A DNA stretch of 64,000 nucleotides from an uncultured Ectothiorhodospiraceae bacterium (lineage in GTDB: Bacteria; Pseudomonadota; Gammaproteobacteria; UBA6429; Thiohalophilaceae). This document shows positions 1-7,123 of the stretch, in pieces. The notes beneath the pieces are model-generated. The model was not told the DNA's origin. It saw only the letters and a program-made list of their open reading frames with translations, and made no database searches. The stretch lies in the NCBI GenBank assembly GCA_947260005.1, contig CAMYOL010000026.1:1-64000 (forward strand), given 5' to 3'. A program made the position numbers and the translations under genes. Within the stretch, counting starts at the first letter, position 1. Each line of letters starts with the position of its first letter.

Positions 1-62
1 TCGGTGATGAGATTCTAAATTAATTTGGAAGGAGAGCGGCTTATCTATTGACAGCGGAAAGT

Positions 63-151
63 CATATCAACGTTTGAAACAAATGGCGGACAAACCGCGA
101 AGCGGGTTGGCGGTCCAGCGCGCAAGCGCGAATTTGGTTGATTTGTTAGGC
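63..151 (-). other. candidate attC recombination site (integron cassette)
   Basis: Read on the minus strand, the core-like heptamer GCCTAAC lies at 151-145, three bases past the stop of the DUF4375-like gene. The following 80 bases have attC-like nested complementarity: CAAAT/ATTTG, GGAC/GTCC and an inner CCGC/GCGG hairpin. The distal core should read GTTRRRY; the best match is GTTGATA near 69-63, which departs from consensus, so the site may be degraded. Compact spacing to the stop codon is typical of cassettes. A structured terminator is an alternative, but there is no T tract. Confidence 0.45.
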
Positions 152-154
152 AAT

Positions 155-670
155 TTAAGCACTTAACGCTGCCTCAGAGTTATTACGAATGAATTCTACA
201 AACATTTGTAAAAGATACTTTTCTTTATCTATTGCCCACATTTGTTTATCCAGTGGAGCTAGTTCATCATACATTGGACTGTTTTCATACCATTCAGGAA
301 ATTCGTCATTATCTTTTTCGAGTACTCTGCCCAATTCTAGCCAATATTTTTTAACAATTTTCATGGCTTGCTCGAATATTTCGGCTTCATTTTTAGCGCC
401 AATATATTTTAGTGCTTTTAAGGTTTCTTGAGCCATCTCCCAATGATAATTGTTACCAAAATGCCATCCCAAGTCGTCTTTGCAAATACTGACATCTAAT
501 TCATATATTGCGCCCAAGGCCCAAAGGTATTTTGGTAATTCACGAAGTCTTTCAATATATCTGTCTGTCTCTTCGATGCTAATATCTTTCGTTTTTTCAA
601 ATAGTTCGGTCGATATTAATTTGTAAAGCTCTTCATCATCCGTGCATTTTGATATTTCTTCCTTCGTCAT
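155..670 (-). CDS. DUF4375/DMP19-like protein, probable gene cassette
   Basis: A 171-residue acidic cytosolic protein with no signal peptide or membrane segment. The central stretch with LGWHFGNNYHWEMA, then a TLKALKYIGAKNEAEIFEQA helix, resembles DUF4375 (the DMP19 DNA-mimic family), whose members often occur as mobile cassette genes. The start at 670 lies only 8 bases after a GTTAGGC core and the stop only 3 bases before a GCCTAAC core, so the gene fills the space between two integron-type core sites. No ribosome-binding site or own promoter is obvious. AT content looks higher than in the next gene, fitting acquisition. Family assignment is by pattern only; the role is unknown. Confidence 0.6.
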   Translation of the reverse strand: MTKEEISKCTDDEELYKLISTELFEKTKDISIEETDRYIERLRELPKYLWALGAIYELDVSICKDDLGWHFGNNYHWEMAQETLKALKYIGAKNEAEIFEQAMKIVKKYWLELGRVLEKDNDEFPEWYENSPMYDELAPLDKQMWAIDKEKYLLQMFVEFIRNNSEAALSA

Positions 671-678
671 TCTTGATT

Positions 679-696
679 GCCTAACTATAGTTAGGT
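679..696. repeat. paired integron core sites, collapsed attC
   Basis: The 18 bases form a palindrome with one mismatched pair: GCCTAAC, TATA, GTTAGGT. On the minus strand this reads ACCTAAC-TATA-GTTAGGC, matching both attC core consensuses (RYYYAAC and GTTRRRY) with only 4 bases between them, as if the variable hairpin of an attC had been lost. It sits 8 bases upstream of the DUF4375-like start codon. It could also simply be a regulatory palindrome. Confidence 0.4.
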
Positions 697-1045
697 CTCC
701 GAACGGCTACATAACACTCCGGTCTGACCTGTGGTATTGAATAAATGTTTTGCATTATCAGTCTCTTATGCCTCATAAACTTCCTAATTTCAAGGGGATA
801 TTAGTCTGCAATGTACAGACTAATCTTTTATTTTTAATATAAATCAATCGGTTACAGCTATTCTTCCACACGTGAAATAGGGATATGGGATGAATCGATT
901 CGTTTTAATGAAGAATCGGAAAGGTACTATATAAATAGAGACAGTATCGGAGCGATAAATTCGCACGGGACGGTGGTCACTTCCACCGTTATCGAAAATA
1001 AAGTAGGCTGTTCTATGTTTTATTAACAACCCAACAAAATAGACT
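697..1045. other. intergenic region between cassette gene and HD gene
   Basis: About 350 bases without a convincing gene. An inverted repeat at 801-825 (ATTAGTCTG, 7-base loop, CAGACTAAT) followed by CTTTTATTTTT on the plus strand could be an intrinsic terminator, although no plus-strand gene precedes it. The rest should hold the promoter of the HD-domain gene; no clear -35/-10 pair was identified. Confidence 0.4.
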
Positions 1046-2386
1046 ATGACGGATTTAATTGAACGAGCTCGTGAGTTTGCGACTAATGCGCATCAGCGTA
1101 TTGGCCAACGTCGTAAGTATACTAATCAACCTTATCATCTGCATTTAGCCGCAGTGGCAAAATTGGTGGAGGAGGTCAGTGATGATGCCGAGATGGTGGC
1201 GGCGGCCTGGTTGCATGACACCGTTGAAGATACGCCGGCGACCTTGGATGACATTGAGAAAAATTTTGGCCAATCAGTAGCCGAGCTGGTTGAAGAGTTA
1301 ACCGATATTAGCAAGGCCAGTGATGGTAATCGAGCTGCGCGTAAGGAGCTGGATCGCATTCATCTCTCTCAGGCTTCATTAAGAGCTAAGACGGTCAAGC
1401 TTGCTGACTTGATCGATAACAGCAAAGACATCCGTAAAAATGATGAACGCTTTGCCCGTGTTTACCTTAGTGAAATGGGCGCGTTACTGAAGGTACTCAG
1501 TGATGGCGATCCGATTTTGTTTAAAAGGGCGAGTAAGTTGCATGCGAAGTATACGGAGCAACTGACGGATAAAGATATCTATGATAAAGGGCCGGAGCAA
1601 CTTGATAGAGATATAACGGCGTTAAAGGGCCTGGATAATCGTAATTTTCGACGTATGTTTGTCGAAATTTTTACCGCTAAAGATCTGGCTGAAGGTCTGT
1701 TGTCATTTGATGCGGATTCTTCTTGTGAACAAGTAAAACGCGCGCTTAAGAATCAGCGCGCTGAAGTGGCGAGTGTGCGCATTAGTGGTACGGTTCAGGG
1801 TTACATTCGTGCTTCGGATCTTGGTGCGGGTTTATGTGCGGATCGCATTAAACATTTTACTGTCGATCAGGTGGTGAATGGTACGGCGACCTTTAGTGAT
1901 GTTATCCACGTATTAACTCGCCATGATTTTTGTTTTGTCACGGTGCTGGATAATATTACCGGGGTCATTCGCCGAGATGACATTAATAAACCAATGGCGC
2001 GTATGTGGTTGTTTGGTATTGTCACCATCGTGGAAATGCGCTTGCTGCAGTTAATTCAGGAACGTTTTCCTGATGACCGCTGGCAACAGGAGGTGAGTGA
2101 CGGGCGTATGGAAAAGGCACGTGAGATTCAGGCCGAACGTCAGCGTCGTAATGTCTACTGTGAGCTGATTGATTGTTTACAGTTGTCGGATAAGGCGCAA
2201 ATTTTAATACAGGATCCGGAATCACTAGAGCGATTAGGTCTGGAATCAAAGAGTGTCGCGAAAAAAACCGTAAAAAGACTTGAATCATTGCGTAATCATC
2301 TGGCTCATGCCCAGGACATTGTCACGCACGATTGGCCACAGATAGCACGGCTGAGTATGTGGATTGAAGATATGTCACGCAAGTAA
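1046..2386 (+). CDS. HD-domain (RelA/SpoT-type) hydrolase with CBS-like and HEPN-like C-terminal regions
   Basis: 446 residues, cytosolic. Residues 1-180 form an HD fold of the RelA/SpoT hydrolase kind: metal-ligand candidates H31/H33, H57-D58 followed by E61-D62-T63, and D121/D124 in KLADLIDN. No synthetase domain is present. Residues about 205-325 look CBS-like, with a typical ending GVIRRDDIN. The C-terminus carries RNHLAH at 416-421, which fits the Rx4-6H motif of HEPN ribonuclease-like domains. The protein may therefore couple nucleotide hydrolysis to an adenylate-sensing module and an RNA-directed domain. The HD part is secure, the CBS part likely, and the HEPN part inferred from a short motif. 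A free-standing gene, with repeats directly downstream. Confidence 0.65.
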   Translation: MTDLIERAREFATNAHQRIGQRRKYTNQPYHLHLAAVAKLVEEVSDDAEMVAAAWLHDTVEDTPATLDDIEKNFGQSVAELVEELTDISKASDGNRAARKELDRIHLSQASLRAKTVKLADLIDNSKDIRKNDERFARVYLSEMGALLKVLSDGDPILFKRASKLHAKYTEQLTDKDIYDKGPEQLDRDITALKGLDNRNFRRMFVEIFTAKDLAEGLLSFDADSSCEQVKRALKNQRAEVASVRISGTVQGYIRASDLGAGLCADRIKHFTVDQVVNGTATFSDVIHVLTRHDFCFVTVLDNITGVIRRDDINKPMARMWLFGIVTIVEMRLLQLIQERFPDDRWQQEVSDGRMEKAREIQAERQRRNVYCELIDCLQLSDKAQILIQDPESLERLGLESKSVAKKTVKRLESLRNHLAHAQDIVTHDWPQIARLSMWIEDMSRK

Positions 2387-2462
2387 GTATTAGCTTGTGG
2401 GTTTCTCATCGTTATATACGTTCCGTTATTACATACGTTCCACCGTCATTCCAGATTCCGTC

Positions 2463-2900
2463 GTCATTCCCTTGGAGAAGGGAATTTACCTTTTGCTCTG
2501 TCATTCCCTTGGAGAAGGGAATTTACCTATTGCTCTGTCATTCCCTTGGAGAAGGGAATCTACCTATAACTGGATTCCCGCCTTCGCGGGAATGACGATA
2601 GAGCATGGAATGACGGCGGAGCGTGGAATGGCGTGAGTCAGAGAGAATGACTGAAGAAATTTATTTTTGACATTCTTCTTTTCACTCCGTCATTCCCTTG
2701 GAGAAGGGAATCCACCTATATATGGATTCCCGCCTTCGCGGGAATGACGGTGGAACGTGGAATGACGGCGGAGCGTGGCGTGACGGTGGAGCGTGGAATG
2801 ACGAGAGAAATTCATTTCAGGCATTCTTATTTTCATTCCGTCATTCCCTTGGAGAAGGGAATCTACCTATAACTGGATTCCCGCCTTCGCGGGAATGACG
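2463..2900. repeat. array of palindromic GTCATTCCC repeats in 151-bp higher-order units
   Basis: Two palindrome types alternate. One (GTCATTCCCTTGG..GAAGGGAAT) starts at 2463, 2500, 2537, 2689 and 2840. The other (TGGATTCCCGCC..GCGGGAATGACG) lies at 2571-2597, 2723-2749 and 2874-2900. The last three copies of the first type each pair with one copy of the second in a 61-base composite, spaced 152 and 151 bases, with related sequence between them, so a block of about 151 bp was amplified in tandem. The core resembles the interspersed palindromes beginning GTCATTCCCGC that are common in proteobacterial genomes. Short reading frames here are repeat artefacts. Confidence 0.85.
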
Positions 2901-2980
2901 ATGGAGCGTGGAATGACGGCGGAGCGTGGAATGACGGCGGAGCGTGGAATGACGGCGGAACGTGGAATGACGGTGCAGCG
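2893..2980. repeat. 18-bp tandem repeat, about five units
   Basis: The unit GAATGACGGCGGAGCGTG repeats head to tail from 2893, with small changes (GAATGACGAT.. in the first, ..GGAACGTG in the fourth, a diverged fifth). Scattered single or paired units also occur near 2590-2630 and 2740-2800, inside the 151-bp blocks. The array ends about 15 bases from the stop of the convergent lipoprotein gene. There are no unique spacers, so this is not a CRISPR. Confidence 0.85.
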
Positions 2981-2995
2981 CAAAATGTGTGGAGG

Positions 2996-3469
2996 TTATT
3001 TCTGTTCCAGCCTTAGTACGCCACGCAGTGTATTCTCGATTACCTCGCTAGACAGGTGACGGTCACTCTGACTTGCCCAGTGAAAACAACTGACCGCACG
3101 AACCATTGGATAGGCATCGGATTCAACCTGCATCCGGGTTTCGAAGATCATTTGTACTTCGAGAACTGAATTTGTTGAATGATTGACGCGAAGGACTTTC
3201 AGTCGCGACCCCTTTGCTATAGTCAAGGGTTGATCAAATTGCCGATTCGATTGGATCTCGCAATAGGGTGCATTTCGAGAACGTTGATTGCTCCGCTCCA
3301 ACAAACGCCCACCCTGAATGAATGCGATTGTGGATCGTTCTGCAAAAATAATATCCTGCTGCGCAACCCAGCTTGCACCGATCATCGGATGGTTCTGTCC
3401 CGTTGCACATGCATTGATAAATAGCAGCGAAAAGAGGCTAATGAATAAGGCATTGCTGAAGCTGTTCAT
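2996..3469 (-). CDS. hypothetical lipoprotein
   Basis: 157 residues with a lipoprotein signal peptide: a short polar N-terminus, hydrophobic core FISLFSLLF, and lipobox INAC with the lipidated cysteine near residue 21. The mature part has three further cysteines and no family I recognise; it is predicted to be mostly beta. A good start lies at 3469. It stands alone, convergent with the repeat array. Function unknown. Confidence 0.6.
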   Translation of the reverse strand: MNSFSNALFISLFSLLFINACATGQNHPMIGASWVAQQDIIFAERSTIAFIQGGRLLERSNQRSRNAPYCEIQSNRQFDQPLTIAKGSRLKVLRVNHSTNSVLEVQMIFETRMQVESDAYPMVRAVSCFHWASQSDRHLSSEVIENTLRGVLRLEQK

Positions 3470-3661
3470 GAATTGTCTTCTCCTTGTTATATCCCACCAT
3501 TCCGTGCCGGTGAGGAATTTACGATGACGCTATGTGTTTCAAGTATATGAAGTATAAACCGCATTCGCAATTTACATCCTATCCGTGATTGAGTTCAGCG
3601 TTGAGTTCAGTAATGTGTGTCAGGGTATTGCTATGAAGAAAGAACTTGTAAGTGCAAACAC

Positions 3662-4576
3662 TTAAACCAAACACTGTTCCCAATAGGGGACACCTGCAAA
3701 CCGTTCCACCAGAAAATCGATAAAGGTTCTGACACGCTGTGAAAGATGTCGCGTGGGTGGGTAGATTGCATAGGCATTTATTTCCGGGAGCGTGTAATCC
3801 TCAAGAATCGGGATCAGTTCGCCTTTGGCGATGGATTCATAGGCGATAAAGGTCGGTTGGCGTAATACACCTAAACCGGCAATCGCGGCATGACGCATAA
3901 AATCACCGTTATTGGCCTGCATGACTTTGGGGACGGTGACGCTTTGCATGTTTCCCTGCAGATCGACGAATGACCATAATTCTGGATTTTCCAGATAATG
4001 GTAGGTTATACACGGATGATCAGCTAAATCTTCCGGTGTCATCGGGGTGCCATGTCGGGCTAAGTAATCCGGGCTTGCACACACGACCGTGGAGACACGA
4101 GCCAGTTTACGTGCGATCAAGCTGGAATCCTTGAGCCGGGCGATGCGAATGCCGACATCAAAGCCGTCCTGGATTAAATCGATCTGGCGATCGTTGAAGT
4201 CGATATCAAAATTAATTTTGGGGTGCTGTTGTTGAAACTCGATGATGGCGGGCCCGAGATGCAGGACGCCAAAACTAAAGGGTGCCGCGACTCTCAATTG
4301 ACCGCTTAGCTCATGGTGGGCCTGACTGACGGCGTTACTGGCCTCTTCCAGATCGGCCAGAATCCTCACGCTGCGTTGGTAAAATCCCCGGCCACTATCT
4401 GTCAGGGTTAATTTGCGGGTGGTACGGTGGAATAGCTCCACACCCAGGCTGTCTTCCAGCTCTGACAAACGTCGACTGACGGCGGATTTGGCCAATCCCA
4501 GGCGGTCTGCGGCGGCGGTGATGGTCGCCGCATCCACGATCTGTACAAACACCTGTAATTCTTCAGTTTTGAGCAT
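3662..4576 (-). CDS. LysR-family transcriptional regulator
   Basis: 304 residues when started at the methionine of MLKTEELQVF (4576), which places the winged HTH at the usual N-terminal position; a longer in-frame start at 4639 adds 21 unlikely residues. The HTH spans about residues 5-65 (DRLGLAKSAVSRRLSELE, then FHRTTRKLTLT), followed by a substrate-binding domain to the end. Divergent from azoR-pirin, a common arrangement for LysR regulators that sense quinone or electrophile stress. The effector is unknown. Confidence 0.88.
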   Translation of the reverse strand: MLKTEELQVFVQIVDAATITAAADRLGLAKSAVSRRLSELEDSLGVELFHRTTRKLTLTDSGRGFYQRSVRILADLEEASNAVSQAHHELSGQLRVAAPFSFGVLHLGPAIIEFQQQHPKINFDIDFNDRQIDLIQDGFDVGIRIARLKDSSLIARKLARVSTVVCASPDYLARHGTPMTPEDLADHPCITYHYLENPELWSFVDLQGNMQSVTVPKVMQANNGDFMRHAAIAGLGVLRQPTFIAYESIAKGELIPILEDYTLPEINAYAIYPPTRHLSQRVRTFIDFLVERFAGVPYWEQCLV

Positions 4577-4684
4577 ATTGTGCAAATATAGAGAACAAAT
4601 AGTTATTAAACAAGCTATATATCCCACATAATAGAACAACTATGCTATTTCCTATTATTTAAAGCCCAAATTAAGGAGAGCATT
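4577..4684. promoter_or_regulatory. divergent lysR/azoR control region
   Basis: Two ATAG...CTAT dyads lie between the divergent genes: ATAG at 4599-4602 with CTAT at 4615-4618, and ATAG-AACAA-CTAT at 4631-4643. The first resembles the dyads around LysR T-N11-A boxes. The azoR ribosome-binding site AAGGAGAG lies at about 4673-4680, just before the ATG at 4685. Operator assignment is inference. Confidence 0.45.
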
Positions 4685-5320
4685 ATGGAAAATCAAGCAC
4701 TTAACGTCTTATTGGTGACTGCCAGCGCACGTCAGACCGATTCAGTCACGCGCCGTTTTGCCAATGAGATGTTAGATGAATTACGTCGTGAGCACTCGGT
4801 AGTGAAAGTCGTCGAGCGCGATGTCTCCAGAGGCTTACCGTTTGTGGATGAGACGTGGGTGAGTGCTAACTTCACTCGTGCAGATGACCGCACTGAAGCG
4901 CAAAAATCGGTGTTGTCGGACTCGGATGGGCTTGTTGAAGAACTTAAGCAAGCCGATGTGATTTTATTGGCGACACCTATATATAACTTCAGTGTGCCGG
5001 CGAGTCTGAAGGCCTGGATTGATCTGATTGCGCGGGTAGGGCTAACTTTCAACTATACTTCCAATGGTCCGGTTGGCACCCTACAGGGAAAGCAGGCCTA
5101 CATCGTATTTGCTTCAGGCGGTACCCAGTTGGGTAGTGAGATTGATTTTGCCAGTGGTTATTTGCGTCATGTGCTGGGATTCGTCGGTATTGATGATGTG
5201 TCGTTCATTTCGGCAGAGCGCTTTGATCAGGAAAATGAACAGGCCACGCAGGCGATTCGTCAGCAAATAACTGAATTGGCAACTGGATTGGCAACTGGAT
5301 TGGCGCCGGGTGCCGCATAA
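4685..5320 (+). CDS. azoR: FMN-dependent NADH-azoreductase (AzoR/AcpD family)
   Basis: 211-residue flavodoxin-like quinone/azo reductase. The N-terminal strand NVLLVTASAR with following polar loop is the FMN phosphate site. ATPIYNFSVPASLKAWIDLI followed by RVGLTFNY is the family hallmark around the isoalloxazine, and IVFASGG a later FMN contact. The C-terminus ends in LATGLATGLAPGAA, encoded by a short 12-bp direct repeat (about 5276-5303) that extends it slightly. First gene of a probable azoR-pirin-secreted protein-ychJ operon, controlled by the divergent LysR. Confidence 0.9.
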   Translation: MENQALNVLLVTASARQTDSVTRRFANEMLDELRREHSVVKVVERDVSRGLPFVDETWVSANFTRADDRTEAQKSVLSDSDGLVEELKQADVILLATPIYNFSVPASLKAWIDLIARVGLTFNYTSNGPVGTLQGKQAYIVFASGGTQLGSEIDFASGYLRHVLGFVGIDDVSFISAERFDQENEQATQAIRQQITELATGLATGLAPGAA

Positions 5321-5334
5321 CGGAGGTTATGATC

Positions 5335-6192
5335 ATGAAAATAAAATCAGCAGAAAAAATTATTCAAACACGAGAAGTCTCTGAAGGTGCAGGTGTTACC
5401 GTACATCGCAGCATCGGCACGCCAGCATTACGTAATCTGGATCCATTTGTGATGCTCGATCATTTTGGTAGTGATAATCCGGATGAATACATTGCGGGTT
5501 TTCCTGAACATCCACATCGGGGTTTTAATACCTTTACCTACATGCTCAATGGCAATATGGAACACCAGGATAGTATGGGTAACAAAGGAAATCTGAGCGC
5601 GGGCAGTGCGCAGTGGATGAAGGCCGGCAGTGGGGTTATTCACTCAGAGATGCCAAAACAAATCGATGGCCTAATGCGTGGCTTTCAATTGTGGATCAAT
5701 CTACCGGCGCAGGCCAAGATGACGGAGCCGAACTATCAGGAATACGCAGCGGAGGTCTTCCCTGTTTTTGAAGAGGCCGGTCAAAAGGTGAAAGTTTTGC
5801 TTGGTCAGTATCAGGATGTGGTAGGACCGATTAACGATCCCTACACGGATGTGATTTACTTTGACGTTGAAATTAATCAAGCCAGCCAATTCGAGTATAG
5901 TTTACCTGCGGATTTAACCAGTTTTGTTTATCTGTTTGAAGGTGAGGCTGAGATAGCGGGTACCGAAATCAAACAACACAGTTTTGTGGTGTTGGGTGAA
6001 GGTGATAAGGTGTCGGTGAGTGCTAAATCAGAATCGGCGCGTTTTATTCTGGTTGCCGGCCGGCCTATTGGTGAGCCCATTGTACAATATGGCCCGTTTG
6101 TGATGAATAACCAGGACGAAATCCATCAAGCTATGGCAGACTATCGAGATGGTAAGCTGGTGCAACAAAAAGCCGAGATGATGAGTGCATAA
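5335..6192 (+). CDS. pirin family protein
   Basis: About 285 residues, bicupin. The N-terminal cupin holds FPEHPHRGFNTFTYMLNG, with metal-binding histidines in HPHRG, then QWMKAGSGVIHSEMP; a C-terminal cupin follows (residues about 180-285). Bacterial pirins include quercetin dioxygenase-like enzymes and redox-linked regulators. Two in-frame ATGs exist (5329 and 5335); CGGAGG at 5321-5326 is spaced better for 5335. It lies 8-14 bases after azoR, so co-transcribed. Role probably in quinone or flavonoid detoxification, by context. Confidence 0.88.
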   Translation: MKIKSAEKIIQTREVSEGAGVTVHRSIGTPALRNLDPFVMLDHFGSDNPDEYIAGFPEHPHRGFNTFTYMLNGNMEHQDSMGNKGNLSAGSAQWMKAGSGVIHSEMPKQIDGLMRGFQLWINLPAQAKMTEPNYQEYAAEVFPVFEEAGQKVKVLLGQYQDVVGPINDPYTDVIYFDVEINQASQFEYSLPADLTSFVYLFEGEAEIAGTEIKQHSFVVLGEGDKVSVSAKSESARFILVAGRPIGEPIVQYGPFVMNNQDEIHQAMADYRDGKLVQQKAEMMSA

Positions 6193-6209
6193 GGTAACAA
6201 GGTGAATTA

Positions 6210-6596
6210 ATGCAATGTAAATGGATCCAGGCCATCTTTGTGGCGATGCTATTTTTGATATGGCTGGCGCAAGTGACCGCGACTGAAATGGCATCGCCAG
6301 ATTCAAGCGAAGATGCCTGGTTAGTAGGTAAATGGGAATTGACCTTTGATCCTGATGGCGATAAAAAGGATTTTATTGAATTTAAAACCAACGGTGATGC
6401 GATCAGCTCTGGCGAATTGGGCGAGGTAGAAGGATTGTATCTGGTTAACCCTGAAAGCATAAAAGCCGTTTTCACATATAAAGAAAAGGATTTCATTATG
6501 ACGTTTTTTTATAATAAACAAAAAAATGAATTACGTATCGTTACCAGTCATACTGGGCGTGAATCGATCTATAAAAAAATCAGCACACAACAATAA
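6210..6596 (+). CDS. small secreted protein of unknown function
   Basis: 128 residues with a signal peptide (IFVAMLFLIWLAQVTAT) and a mature domain of about 100 residues beginning LVGKWELTFDPDGDKKDFIEFK, a pattern seen in lipocalin-like and META-type beta-barrel proteins (GKW..., alternating beta strands). No catalytic residues are apparent. 17 bases after pirin and 6 bases before ychJ, so in the operon. Confidence 0.65.
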   Translation: MQCKWIQAIFVAMLFLIWLAQVTATEMASPDSSEDAWLVGKWELTFDPDGDKKDFIEFKTNGDAISSGELGEVEGLYLVNPESIKAVFTYKEKDFIMTFFYNKQKNELRIVTSHTGRESIYKKISTQQ

Positions 6597-6602
6597 TATC
6601 AG

Positions 6603-7004
6603 ATGGCAAAACAACAAAAATCAACCTGTCCCTGTGGTTCCGGAGTGGATTACGAATTATGTTGTGGCCAATTCATTGAGTCCGGTGAATGGCCGGTGAC
6701 CGCTGAACAATTAATGCGTTCCCGCTACTCGGCGTATGCGTTAAAACAAAAAGATTATCTGGTGTCCACCTGGTATCCAGGTACTTGTCCGCAAGAGTTA
6801 GATCTCTATGAAGACGCGCATGTCAAATGGGTTAGCTTAAATGTGTTAAATACCGAGGCAGGTGCGGAGCAGGATCAAACCGGTATGGTTGAATTTACTG
6901 CGACCATGAAGGCGAACGGTCGAGCTGAGAAAATGACCGAGCGAAGTGAATTTATAAAAGAAGATGGACGCTGGTATTACGTAAAGGCACAGGAATCGCC
7001 TTAA
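6603..7004 (+). CDS. YchJ family protein (SEC-C zinc motif)
   Basis: 133 residues. It begins with a SEC-C-type zinc-binding motif, CPCGSG followed by CCGQFIESGEWP, and continues into the YchJ core TAEQLMRSRYSAYALKQKDYLVSTWYP. This UPF0225 family has an NTF2-like fold of unknown biochemical role. Last gene of the azoR operon; a small hairpin (TCTCCC-AAA-GGGAGA, near 7023-7038) follows it. Confidence 0.88.
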   Translation: MAKQQKSTCPCGSGVDYELCCGQFIESGEWPVTAEQLMRSRYSAYALKQKDYLVSTWYPGTCPQELDLYEDAHVKWVSLNVLNTEAGAEQDQTGMVEFTATMKANGRAEKMTERSEFIKEDGRWYYVKAQESP

Positions 7005-7123
7005 ATTATTGCTGTCTGTTCGTCTCCCAAAGGGAGAAGGGTGACATCTTAACTAAAGACATCTTTCATACTATCCAGTAAACTAGCCTTCTTTTTGTAC
7101 TATCTAGTGTTAAGAATTCCAAT

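Noticed and set aside
844-1029. 61-codon minus-strand frame in the first intergenic gap
   Set aside because: No start context, biased composition or family signal; likely chance.
2395-2898. plus-strand frames of 66-79 codons in the repeat array
   Set aside because: Translations are repeats of the palindromes (for example PWRREFT, FAGMT), not proteins.
2893-2980. CRISPR-like array
   Set aside because: Units are contiguous with no unique spacers and are only 18 bp.
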